A stretch of 64,000 bases of DNA, taken from the NCBI GenBank assembly GCA_028023455.1, contig JAQFVV010006200.1, positions 7,986,521 through 8,050,520 on the forward strand, read 5' to 3'. Numbering within the stretch: position 1 is the first letter of the stretch; each line of letters opens with the position of its first letter. The position numbers and the translations under genes were made by a program. This DNA comes from Epiperipatus broadwayi. Taxonomy: Eukaryota; Onychophora; Udeonychophora; Euonychophora; Peripatidae. Positions 44,345 to 56,100 of the stretch are shown one piece after another. The notes under the pieces were generated by a model. It did no database searches. It saw only the letters and a list, made by a program, of their open reading frames with translations, and was not told the origin of the DNA.

Positions 44345-44425
44345 TACCCTGTGCAATTGGTAGGGCGTCTGACTTGGGATCAGGAGTTCCCAGGATTGAT
44401 TTTGGCGCTTGAGCATTTTATGAAT
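44345..44425 (+). mobile_element. tRNA-like (Pro-UGG-like) SINE head or tRNA pseudogene
   Basis: Box A is TGTGCAATTGG (44350-44360). An anticodon arm TCTGA-CTTGGGA-TCAGG (44368-44384) places TGG at 44375-44377. A degenerate box B, GGATTGATTTT, lies near 44394-44404. The acceptor ends do not pair, so it is not a working tRNA gene. A SINE head derived from tRNA-Pro is the simplest reading. Confidence 0.45.
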
Positions 44426-45069
44426 TCCCGAGCAATGAAGCCATTAGCATTTTTTCAAAATCTAAAATATCTAAATTAATCATTCTTATTATAATTAGTA
44501 ATTGTCTTAACTTTTTATGTACTTATATGAAACAGTAAAATATGTTTATACTAGTATAACTTAATTTGTTCAGTTATTGTATTGCATCTTATTTTATAAT
44601 TTCATTCTGTGTTTACAATTCATAATTTTATTTTGACATTAATTGTAACCTCATATGGATTAACTTTTGTATACATCATTGTTGTTGTAAAGCCAAGTGA
44701 ACTAGCGAAATGATTAATTCAATTTAAGCTCTTAGTTGGGAGCCTAAATTTATTTATTTTTAATCATTTAATCTATTTTAAGATAGCTGGAAAACTTTAT
44801 ATATACATAAATCAAACATGATATAGCTTGTTGATTTTATTATTTACATTGTCTTGTTGATTTTTGATTTTGATAGTATTTGCGATATGTATGATTGAAG
44901 TTTTTATGTTATCTATTATAAGACAGTCGGTGAACTGAAAAATGAGGTTCCATCTAATTGACGAAGTTGAGCAGCATGAAAAGCCAATTATCCAACAAAT
45001 ACATCATGAACAGAAAATATCTATATACTGCAAAAGTTTCAGTCTCCACATCTGCTTAAAACCTAATAG

Positions 45070-45197
45070 TAAAAACATATGCAAATGATTCACAAATACC
45101 ATTTTTGGCAGGACCAGATTTTATCATTTGAGCACTGATGAAGGCAGATTTGCCATAAGTATGTCTTCGGAATCATTTGCTTTTTTCATATGTTTTG
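45070..45197 (+). other. Hammerhead-like motif closed by a long stem
   Basis: AAAACATATG then CAAATGATTC (45072-45091) pair with GAATCATTTG (45170-45179) and CATATGTTTT (near 45187-45196), with a CTTTTTT bulge. Inside lie ACTGATGA (about 45127-45134), a GGCA-loop-TGCC hairpin, and TAAGTATGTC where GAAACATGTC would fit the other motifs. The GAAA box is lost. Confidence 0.4.
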
Positions 45198-46493
45198 AGC
45201 AAATGTATGAAGAGATTGAAAGTTTTTTAGCATTTTTAACATAAAACATATGAATAGAAAAACAGGAAGGAATCAAATAATATTCAGGCTGGAATTGATT
45301 AAATGATATATTAAACTTTAATTAAATTTAAGATATAAATATGGATTAAAAATTAAATAATAAATTTTAGCCTAATAAAAATATTAATTTAATCGCTAAT
45401 GTATTTTATTTATAATGATATACCAAATGAATGCATTCAGGAAATGTACCTGAAAATCGATTTGTAGTAATATCTGAGCTGAAGAAGAAAAAGGAAATTA
45501 TCATGTTGTGCATTTTATAGAATTGCCTTTAGGTTATGCAAATATTCAAATTTTGTTTCATCCAGAAATTGCATTCTGCTGCAATTAAAAATTTTAATTC
45601 CTTTGCACTTTTGATATTAATTAAAATTCACCAGAAATTAACTGAATTTTTGTGACTAAACCAGTGATATCTTTGAATATTGTTAATGATATTTAATTAT
45701 TGCTTTTCGGCCCAAAGATTATTTTATAATTTTATTCAAATAAAATATATTTTCTAATAAAATATGCATAGTATTTCCTCTCTTCTTCATAACAATATTT
45801 TACATATTCACATTTATTACTCCACAATTGTAAAAAAAAAAAGTAATTAAAATATTAAAGAATTACAAATTAATAAAAAATAATAATTTTGAGTTTTTTT
45901 ATTCACATGGCATATATAATGTGTAGACACACCTATATATGTGGGTTGTGTTAAAAATAGATTGTCGTTATCTGAACATTCATTATATATAATTAATAAA
46001 CCACTTATGCACTTATTTCCATACAGTGTTTTTATTTATTTTTATATTAACAGTTTGAATTGTATAGCAGTCACACATCTGTAATTATATAAATGTATTA
46101 CATTATTAAGTTGTGTGCAAAATGAAATCACCCATGATACATGGTTTGGAATCAAATGTTGCAGATGCCTGAGTACTATTCTTTATGTGTGTGCATGTAT
46201 ATACACTTGTATGTGATGTGAGAGAAGAGCCAATTCAATTTAGTCTTTAGTTTGCTTTTCGGAAATGGATGAAATTATGATCAGTAATAAACAATTAGAG
46301 AAAATTAATAATTATAAATAATTTGCTCAGATTATTAATGTAGAAACAAGCATAATGGATGAAATTAATTATAAAATTAATCTTGAATAAAGTGCTTTTG
46401 ATAGAAATAGTAATAAAAGGAAATATACCTCTATAGTTGAAAAAGAAGTTTTACCAATATTTACTTACGGGTTTAAGACTTGGACACTTGATA

Positions 46494-47144
46494 GAAGAAT
46501 AACGGACTTCTGATCATAAATTTATTGTTCAATGTAGTGACTAAGATAAAATCTAAAAATGGTGAAATTATTGCATAATGAGCAAACATTAACTCAGCAT
46601 CTAATAAATAAATTGTTTAATTTATATTAATTGTATACAAATTGATATATACAATTTATATAGCATACATGCTTAGTATAACAAAGAATTATCATCATGC
46701 TTACAATAAATATAATTTACTAAAACTTTACAGATAATTACATTTTATAATACTTATATGTAGCAATGGGATGAAAATCAGAGTGACATTTATAAATTTC
46801 CATATACTTGCTTTTTCACTTAAGGAGACAGATATCTTTTATTACTCCTCACTTTGTCTAGTTGATGGATGCCAGTTAGACTGTTCATTCTTCAAGAGTT
46901 AAAGCCTTTAATAACTTAATTATTGTTTATTTATAGGTTTCACATCTATTTTTTCTCTGGAGTAGCCAATCATATGTTTCTTGTTAATTAGCAATGGTTT
47001 TAAAAATTGTAATTACCCTGTTTTGTTATTAGATTAAAATATTCTTTTTGGAAATTAAAAATATTATTTAATTTGTTTACATGGTTTTTGTTTACTTTAA
47101 ATTAAAAATTCTTTCTTTATTTTTTCTTTACAATTTAGTGTTAT
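46494..47144. other. 651-bp A+T-rich segment inside the RTE remnant
   Basis: CTTGATA occurs directly before (46487-46493) and at the end (47145-47151), which could be a 7-bp target-site duplication. No terminal inverted repeats, tail or coding sequence were seen inside, so its nature is open. Confidence 0.35.
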
Positions 47145-47256
47145 CTTGATACATAGGGCAAAATATGGAGGGATGTATGTTGTAACAAAGAAGGATTGGA
47201 AGTGAAATGCATGGGTGAGAAAACAAATACGTATTATCGACTTATCTGAAAGGATT

Positions 47257-47274
47257 AAAAGAATGAAACAGAGT
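47257..47274 (+). repeat. Target-site duplication, left copy (18 bp)
   Basis: AAAAGAATGAAACAGAGT is exactly repeated at 48721-48738 and brackets the LINE fragment. The sequence is part of the older RTE remnant. Confidence 0.92.
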
Positions 47275-48720
47275 GCACATTTGCAGCAAAGCCTCAGAAC
47301 TTCTTAGGCTTCCCTATATTTGAATCCGCTTCTGCCATGAGAAGATCTGTCCAAGAAAAGTTACTTCAATCTACACAGAAAATCTCATCCTCCCTTTCCA
47401 AAGTTTACATTCCCATGTTCGCCAAGTCCTTCCTTATCTATATATTATTATTTCCCAGAATATCCTATTTCGTGCCAGTGGTCAATTTCACCAAAGTCTT
47501 CATCAGGAAGATACACAAGATGTGCACTAATCTGATTCAGTGGGCAAAAGTGCAACCATCAGCGTGAGAGGCCTGCAGAAACACACAAAGCTCAATGGGT
47601 TATCCCTACATTCCATAGATACATTTATATTTCAATGTTCCTACAACTCTACAGAATCTGCCTGCAGTATCCCAACTTCTCGCCCTTTAAGGAGATCACT
47701 CCCACAGACAAACCTCCCCCTGTTAGCACTGGTTGGCTGGCAACCCTCACATCCCTTATCTCCAAATTTATTATTCTTCCTAACAAGCCATCCTCAATGA
47801 AAATCAATTTCTGGGATCCTTAATCCTGATGTTTCTGCAGGATCAACTCTCCTCCAGTTCAACAACCATCTGCTAGTCAAGAAATTTAAGCGATGGTTCC
47901 TTGAGCCCAAATTCTTTGATTTCCTGTTGAAGATAAACATCAACATCTTGCCTACTAAACACTTTCTTGTATATCACCGAGGATTCTCAAACATAGATTC
48001 CACTTGCACCCTATGCCTCAGAGAAGAGGAAACTTCTCTTCACCTCCTCTGCCACTGTTTCCCTTCAACCCTACAGAGACCTTATAGCCTCCATACTAAA
48101 TGACAAAATGTTATCTACTCTCATTGACAATATACTGTGTGGATCCATCCCAGAGATACGTTCATCAACATTCTTATTGTTTTTGCTATGGTACACCCAG
48201 TGCTAGCTCACCTTTAATCATGTACTGGAGCATCCGCTTGAATTATATATTGACAAAATGGAAAAAATTCGGAAAAGGGACCAGAATTTGGTTTCCTCCT
48301 ACATCTATGATGCCATATGGAAGCTAATTAATTTGCCTCCCTAAAGCTGATCCCTTTCATACCTGAATAGAAATCTATCCTAGAAATGATTAGGGGCTGA
48401 TTTGCATGCATTCCTTTGGGATTGATTATGATTTGCCTTACTCCTCAATCTTATTGCCCAGACCCTGAGTATTATGACATTGACTTCCCTTCTGAAGGGT
48501 CAATTCACCTATACAAAGCTGTGGCTTTGCATGGACAAAAGTTTAGAACTATCTTTGTACATTTTGAGACATGCAAGCTTAGTCACCTACCACAAAGACA
48601 CTAAATCCCAGGCTCATTCCTTTGCCTCTATGCATCATGTTAGTCCTTATAGGCTGTCTGTCTAAGCTGTAACCATATTTTAGAATAAAATATTATATAT
48701 TTTTATAAAAAATAAAATAA
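47275..48720 (+). mobile_element. 5'-truncated L1/Tx1-like LINE insertion (1,446 bp)
   Basis: It encodes the far C-terminal part of a LINE ORF2 in broken frames: the LLFPRISYFVPVV block after the reverse transcriptase (47337-47567), then a segment with PPVSTGWLATL (47635-47823), then a CTLCLREEETSLHLLCHC zinc-type motif (about 48006-48062), and FLLFLLWYTQ (about 48170-48200). It ends in an A-rich tail AATAAAATAAA up to 48720. An 18-bp duplication flanks it. Frameshifts show that it is not young. It may be the same family as the ORF1 piece at 17889-20225, which cannot be tested because they do not overlap. Confidence 0.85.
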
Positions 48721-48738
48721 AAAAGAATGAAACAGAGT
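48721..48738 (+). repeat. Target-site duplication, right copy (18 bp)
   Basis: An exact repeat of 47257-47274, directly after the A-rich LINE tail. The interrupted RTE reading continues from here. Confidence 0.92.
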
Positions 48739-49319
48739 TGAACTAGGTATGTTATTAGGAAAAAGCAATAACGACAGACAGCAATTGATGTCTTATTGGA
48801 TTCTAAAAGATTAGAAAAGTATCGGGATGAGATCGTGTATGATATGGTTGAATGAAGTAAAGAACTTTGCCAGAATGATTTGTGAAACAGAGAAATTAAA
48901 AGTCCTTTATTCTGCAGTGAATTGATAATAGTTGAAAATGATGAATGATGATGGCATCTATCTATTTTGGCCATAATCTGGGATTTATATCTAAATGGAA
49001 TTTGAAATTTTTTTTTACTAAATAATTGAAAATTTCTAAATAAGTGTATGGTTATGGTTATTTTAAATATTTGACAGTAGCTAGTTTCATTAGCTATTCT
49101 TTTATTGGCCAGTGAATGAATATTAATTATTTTTGGTTAGAAAATAATCACTCACCAATTAGCAATTGGATTAACTTGTTAATTATTGTCTTCTCTACCT
49201 TTGTAAAAATGCTAGAGAAACCTTTTTCTTGCAATAATAGCAGCAATATTATATGGCTTTCTTATATGCTTATTCATATATTTCCAAGCGCAGTTATGTT
49301 CATCCAGTAGTTAATGGAA

Positions 49320-49690
49320 ACTAGATGGTTTGATGCCATAAAATCCCAACTCCAAATGTGTTTTTAGCTATTACATTTATTAGTAGAGACTAAGCTTCAA
49401 GATGGAATCTAATGCATTTGCCATCATACCATTAAAGCAGCAGAAATGACTGCTGCCAGATTTATATAGCTATGCAAGTGAGTTTAGCTTGGATTTAGGT
49501 TTTGTTCTTTTTTTAAAATTTCCAATTGTATAAAACAGTAAAAGATGTTGCATAAGTGCATTCATTCCAGTTTTGAATCCTAGTCTTCATTGAAAAAGGC
49601 AGAGACCAATCTAGACATGGAGACTTTATAACACTATACCACCTCATATCCATCCATTACTTAAGTTTACAATAGATGACTCTGAAGTAG
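49320..49690 (+). mobile_element. Retrozyme-like family 1 fragment
   Basis: It retains GGAATCTAATGCATTTGCC..., GAATCCTAGTCTTCATTGAA, GACCAATCTAGACATGG and CATCCATTACTTAAG in the order of family 1 units. The hammerhead is badly decayed. It lies within 500 bp of the zinc-finger exon acceptor. Confidence 0.45.
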
Positions 49691-50109
49691 TAAAATATAT
49701 AATAAAATATATGCTCGCAAAAAGTATAATCAGAGAGCATAATTTATGCACATAATAAATATCAGATTATTGAATTTCACCTAGTAATTTTAAAGAAAAT
49801 GGAATGTTACAATCAGTTAGACTAAATTTTTAGTTTGTATCAATTCCATGAAGTAATTGAGTTTGATGCAAATATTGAATTGCCTTGATATCTAAATATT
49901 TTTTCAGAAGAAAACTTAATACTGAGTGTTCATTTTTTATGTTTAATGTAACTTGAAAAGTCTGAAGAATAAACTAAATGCATAACTTATTACTGAGCTT
50001 GTAATGTATTTTAGTATGCCTTAATGGGAGAGAAAAATTTCAAATATTTCTTATTATATTTCATCTATGATTATTATTTTTTAATATTTTTTCCCTTTTT
50101 CTTTTTTAG

Positions 50110-53100
50110 GATGAAAGAATTTCTGAGAACAATCACTGTGAAGAAATTTTATCAAAATTAAATGAAGCAAGAAAAAATAAAAAGTTTGTTGATCTTACAG
50201 TAACAATTTCAAACATGGAATTTCCAAGTCACAAGGCTATTCTTTCAGCAGTTTCACCATTTTTTGAAGAATTGTTAGAACAGCATCCTGAAACATTAAA
50301 TGTGAATTTATCTGCTTCAGAGAAAGCTTTTAGTAACTTACTAACTTATATTTATATGGGAGTATTAAATATTGACGTTTTGAGTATACATGAAATTGAA
50401 CATTTGGCAAAAATTTTGAAAATTCAAAAGATTTTAGATATGTGTAATCAATGGAGAAAAGACAATTTATCTATTTCCATTGGAGATAATTATTCATTGA
50501 ATATTGATCATGGCTATTGTAAAGAAAATAGTACAAAAGATGTACTTTCTGCTTCTAAACAGATTGTTAGTAAAATTAAAAAAGCAAATCTTGTTCCAGT
50601 GAGAACTTCAGAAAGGATAAGCAATAGACGTAACGCAAGAAAAAAAATAATAAAAACTTTAAGTAAAAAAACACTAACTAAATCAAGACAAAAACAAAAA
50701 AAATCTAAGAATCATTCAATATCTAAATTAAAACAACAATTAGCAAACAGGGTGGTTAAAAAGAAATCTAGAGTGAGCAACATATATGTTAAGAAAAGCC
50801 ATATGATTGCTAACAATGTTCAATCTGAAGCAATCTCTGCTGAAAATATAAAAAATAAATCTGAAATTGATGAATCAGGGGTAACAAAACTGCCAGAAGA
50901 AACAAATGTATTTAATCCTAATGAGTTTTACATTTGTCGAGAATGTGGCTGGAAAACCCCATTATATAATTCAATGACTGAACATTTACTTTTGATCCAT
51001 AAAAAAATTTCACTCTTAAGTTTAAAACCATTTACTTCTGAGTTTTTTGAAAAGCTTAACCTTAATAGATTAAATCGTAATAAAACTTCTATACCTGCTA
51101 AGAAATGTGAAGTATTAAGTAAAATTGCTTCCAATGGTAATGGAGAAGATAAGTTAAACATTAATCACTGTTGTCCCAAATGTGATTTTATATCTTCCAG
51201 TAAACTTAAGCTTCAAAAACATAAACGAGGAGCTCATAAACCAGTGCTTCATGAATGTGATGTATGTGGGAAACAGTTTTCAATTGCTCTGAATTTGGAA
51301 AAACATACAAAAGAGCATTTGCTTCCAGTCGTGTTTGGATGTGGTCATTGTGAACATAAAGATGTGACAGTTTCTAAGATTCGGCATCATTTTAAGTTTT
51401 GTCACGCTGATTGTTCTTCACTTTTTCAATGTTTAAAATGTTCTTTTCAATGTGAAGAAAGTTACAGTTTCATTCGTCATTTGAAGAATGAACATAATTA
51501 CCAATATTATAAAAAAAAATCCTTGAAAATTAATGAAAACATTATCACAGAACTATTGAAAGATAATAATGACAAAATATCCCTAAACCAACTTCAAATT
51601 CCTCAGTTATTCGGATGTAATTATTGTTCATACAGGGCACCTACATCATTTAGAATTCGGCGTCACATAACTCAAATTCATAAAGATCAAAAGTGTATTT
51701 TTAAATGTCTATATTGTGATTATCATAATGAAAGTAATGTTTCTTTTCTACAACATCAAAGAGAATCTCACAAGTTTATACTTTTTAAGAGATATATTGC
51801 AAAAAATGAATGCAGAGTTGTACTCTATGAGAATTCTGAAAATAAACCTGCTAAACGATTGTTTGGTTGTAACTATTGTGATTACAGTGGAACAACATCA
51901 TTTGGTGTTCGACGGCATATAAATACAATACATAAAGATGAACATTGTGTATTTAAATGTTTACAGTGTGAATTTCAACATGAAAACAGTAGTTCTTTTC
52001 TTCAACATCAAAAAACAAACCATAATTATCATCGCCGTTCAAAGTATAATGTTTTTGATTTGGAAGATTTTAAGAAAATTGATACAAACAATTCAGAAAA
52101 CAGTAATGAATTGCAGAATGCACATAAAGAGGATAACCAATTTTTTCTTCATATGTTTGGATGCGGCCATTGCAATTATAGCAGCTCTACTGCCTTTAAA
52201 ATTCGTCACCATACTAAAATTGCTCACAAAAATGTTTCTTGTGTTTTTAAATGCTTAATTTGTGAGTATAATATTGAAGAAAGCATTGCATTTCTTCAGC
52301 ATTTAAAATATGAACATAATTATTTGTCTTTTAAAACTGATGCTGCCTCAAATTTGAATAACTCTTCAAAAAATACTAGTAATGAAGAAAATGTGAAAAT
52401 GGATCAAAAAAAATCAGATCAAATTTTTGAAACATCTAAAGATCTAAATAACATTAATAAAGATAATACCAAAGTTGAAGAAATTAAATGTGCACGATGT
52501 CCAAAAATATTGAAATCTTCCTTAGCACATCAACAACATATGCTTTACGATCATTTTACAATGATATATCAATGCCCCTATTGTAACTATAAAGCTCGGA
52601 AAGCATCTGTCACAAGAATACATGTGCGGCGTGTTCATAATAAATTAGAATGTGTTAAATGTCCATATTGTGATTTCATAGTTCTTTCTGCTAATGAAGT
52701 TAAATGGCATGTAAGAAGAAAGCACCAATTGGATCCTACTACCTGTGAAAAAGGATTGCTGCCATCTGAACCAGAAACAGATGCAGAAGAATTATCAAAG
52801 GATAATGATTCCTCTAAAAACTTGTCTTCACATACGTGTAATATCTGTGGAAATTATTATGATAAATATAAATCATTATTAGCACATAAACGGAAACACT
52901 TTAGTTTAAAACATCTTTACTGTCCTTACTGTGAATTCAAATCATTAAAAGCGGATGAAGTAAGAAATCATGTTGTAAATGTTCATAATGAAAATCCTGC
53001 TTTAAAATGTAAGTGGTGCAATTTTTGTTGCAATGATGTGCATATGATTCATGAACATACCGTAGCAGAACATAAAGAGGAAGCCTTTCCCATCAAAGAT

Positions 53101-56100
53101 TTTCTAGAAACTCTATCTAAAGATCAAGATATGACAGATAAAAATACAGAATCTCTTAAATGTACAAAATGTGATAAGGAATTTTTGGAGGTGAGCGGTT
53201 TTAAAATTCACATGTTGGAACATACTGTTGCAAAGAAATTTTCTTGTCCTTACTGCCCATTTAGTACTGAAGGAATAGAGCGTATTCATGAGCATATAAA
53301 ATTAAAGCACAATCGAAAAACTATATACAAATGTGCAGCATGTAGTTATGAAAATCCAAATTTTGTTGAATTTAGAAATCATATGTATTCTGATCACCAA
53401 GACAGTTCCAAAATAAATGTTGATTCTTCTCAACTATCCAAGTCAGACAATAATATCTCCAGCAAAATGAACAATATAATCAAGAAAGTCAGTGAACAAA
53501 AAAAACTGATATTATCTTACAAAACTAAAATATGTAAAAAAAAGTTAGCCAAACCAGGAATCATTATCAAACCATGTGGCTTTTCTTGCACTATTTGCCA
53601 ACACTTTGAAATGGCAGAAGAGGATATAAAGAAGCATATAGCAACCATTCATCATGGGTTTGCTGTTTATAAGTGCAATGACGTGGAAGTCTCTACACCC
53701 ATTATATCAAATAATAGCAGTTTATTAGAAAATATTCATCCACATGCAGATAAAAATGTAACTGCAAGTGCTATATTTCAAAGTATAGAAAACCCACATG
53801 AACTTCATAGTGAAAACTTAGATATTGCTAGTTCTGTCTTTGAATCTAATACAGAAAATTCTCAAGCAGATGAATCTTCAGTGAATGTATTTAGTGAAGA
53901 TATTTCTGACTTGGCACAAAGTGATAATTCAGAAGATATAAATAGTACATGCAAAGAACACAGTTACTCAGAAGCTGAATCAATAAGAGAGCCTTATTGT
54001 AATATATGTCATGGAAAATTTGATAATTGGGAACATCTCAAGTTTCATAGTGATGAAACAGGTCATTTATCACAATGTACTGGTTGTGAATTTACTACTT
54101 CTGACAAGCTACAGCTTCACTATCACCAGAAAAACAATCATAATATCCCATTACCCGATTTTCTAAAAGGCTCATCGTACAAATGCTCAATTTGCTCTCA
54201 TGAAATTCACAAATTAAGTTTGGCAAGGTACCATTTAAGAACAGTTCATTTAAAACATTTGAAAGTCCCACAAAATTTAAAAGAAACAGGAGAGAATCAA
54301 TCCAACTTAGAATTTCCAGTCTTACTTTCTTTTTCAGCTAATGACCAAGATAATAGAATGGGAGAAATTGAAGATAGTGAAGATATCGTAAATAAAGAAG
54401 CTATTAATGAAGGTTATTGGAATTATATTTGTTATACTTGTGGTGAGTTCACTGTTGATGAAAATGAAATGCGCCAGCATATTGAAAATATTCACAACAA
54501 AATGAATTCATTTATAGTTTCAGATTCTCTTTTTTTGATATGGAAGAAAGAAACCTCAGTTTATCTTAATAAAGATCAGTCAAAATTTGTTTGTTGCAGT
54601 TGTCAGTTTACTGACATAGATGATACTTCTGTTCGGCAGCATATTAAAAATGAGCATAATGGAATGTCCACTTACAGAGTCCTTCTTCGAGATGCAGAAT
54701 ATAGTAATCAGAAAAAGAACATATACTCTACTTTGTGTATCAGATGTCATAAAGAGTTTTCAAGTGTTACAGAAAGAGACAACCATGTAAGAATTTTTAA
54801 TCACAGAATATTTTGTGATAAGTGTGAATATTCAACAAAATCACATCAATGGTTTTATTTTCATAGATGCTACAAACATAATATACCATTACCAAAGGAT
54901 TTAGAATATGAAAGCTTTCGCTGTCCACATTGTCCTTTTATTTCAGAAAAACTTGCTGTTGAAAAGCATATTAAATACACTCATAATAATGAATTTCAAC
55001 ATTTCTGCAAACTTTGTCCAAGTAGATTTAAAGCTTTGAGGAAATTGAGAGAACATTTAACAAAACATTTACCTGAGAAATATAAATTTGGCTGCCCTGA
55101 CTGTGATCATCGAGGAGTATCTCATCATGCTATTTTTAAACACATGCAGCAAATTCATACAAAAGACAATCTTAAAAAATGTCCTCATTGTTCTTACTCT
55201 GGAATCAACACATCTGTTTTAAATCGACATTTGATGACACATCTAATACCTCATGACCCATCTGCTAAAAGATGTCGAAAAATGCAAGTTGAATATTTTG
55301 ATCAACGGAGTGCTGTAGCAACAATATTGGACAATAATAAAGAATCCATAAGTAACAGTTTTGATAACAACCAGACAATTATTTCAGCAGATGATATTCC
55401 AGTGGATGCAGTTATCACTATTGTTACTCTTGATAATTCTAACAATGATAATTTTAACAATGTCCCAAAGTTAATAAGAATGACCAACAATAATAACGAA
55501 ATGCAATTACTTGAAGATGAGTTAGTGGAAATTACGGAAGCAGATGTGGCAAATGATAAAACTCAGGAGAATGAACAGGAAGTTACAGAAATAGAAACAC
55601 CAAATAGTAAAAATTACACTTCCTTAGTTCAACAAGAGATTGTTGAAATTATGGACATATCAGAATCAGATCTTTTAAAAGCTAGTAGCACTGCATTAGA
55701 TGAAGAAATTGTAATTACAAATCCAGAGCTTTTGAAAGAAAACAATCTTGCAATTGATGAAGAAAATATTACTTCTACAGAGATCAAACAAAATATACAT
55801 CAAACAGTTAATGGAGTTAATATTACAGAATCCAAAATCCAGTTACCGATTGATCAAATTATCAATCAAGAAGGAAGTTTTTATTATGTTTGCTTTGCAT
55901 GCGGATATTATAGCACTATTGAAAATGCTCTTATGGATCATATTATTACTTTACATGAAAATTTAGCTATTGTTGCTAAATCAAAAGAATTTCAGCTCTT
56001 CACGGTGCTTCCAGAAAATTGTGATGGTTACATATGTCATTCTTGCTCTCATACTGAAAAGTCTCTTCTTGATATTAAAAATCACATTAAAAACATTCAT

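Larger units (their letters stand above)
46260..48970 (+). pseudogene. RTE C-terminal remnant split by insertions
   Basis: Three pieces in one orientation: 46300-46493 (EINYKINLE, LPIFTYGFKTWTLD), 47152-47274 (YGGMYVVTKKDWK, IIDLSERIKRMKQS) and 48739-48970 (continuing RYVIRKKQ, then RQTAIDV). They match the C-terminal RTE block RLKWSWAGHIARR...RWTNEI seen at 9091-9303. The second break is a LINE insertion with target duplication. The first may be another insertion. Long dead. Confidence 0.7.
28168..50109 (+). other. Proposed ~22-kb intron (GT...AG)
   Basis: It begins GTAAAT at 28168 and ends with a long pyrimidine tract and TTTTTTAG at 50109. It holds no recognisable host exon on the + strand, only retroelement remnants, palindromic elements and A+T-rich DNA. 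Extra small exons cannot be excluded, but none is needed to keep the frame. Confidence 0.6.

Noticed and set aside
44345-44425. A functional tRNA-Pro gene
   Set aside because: The acceptor stem does not pair and box B is degenerate.
49116-49310. 64-codon frame upstream of the zinc-finger exon as a possible extra exon
   Set aside because: No domain, no flanking splice sites that keep the frame, and not needed to join the THAP and BTB exons.
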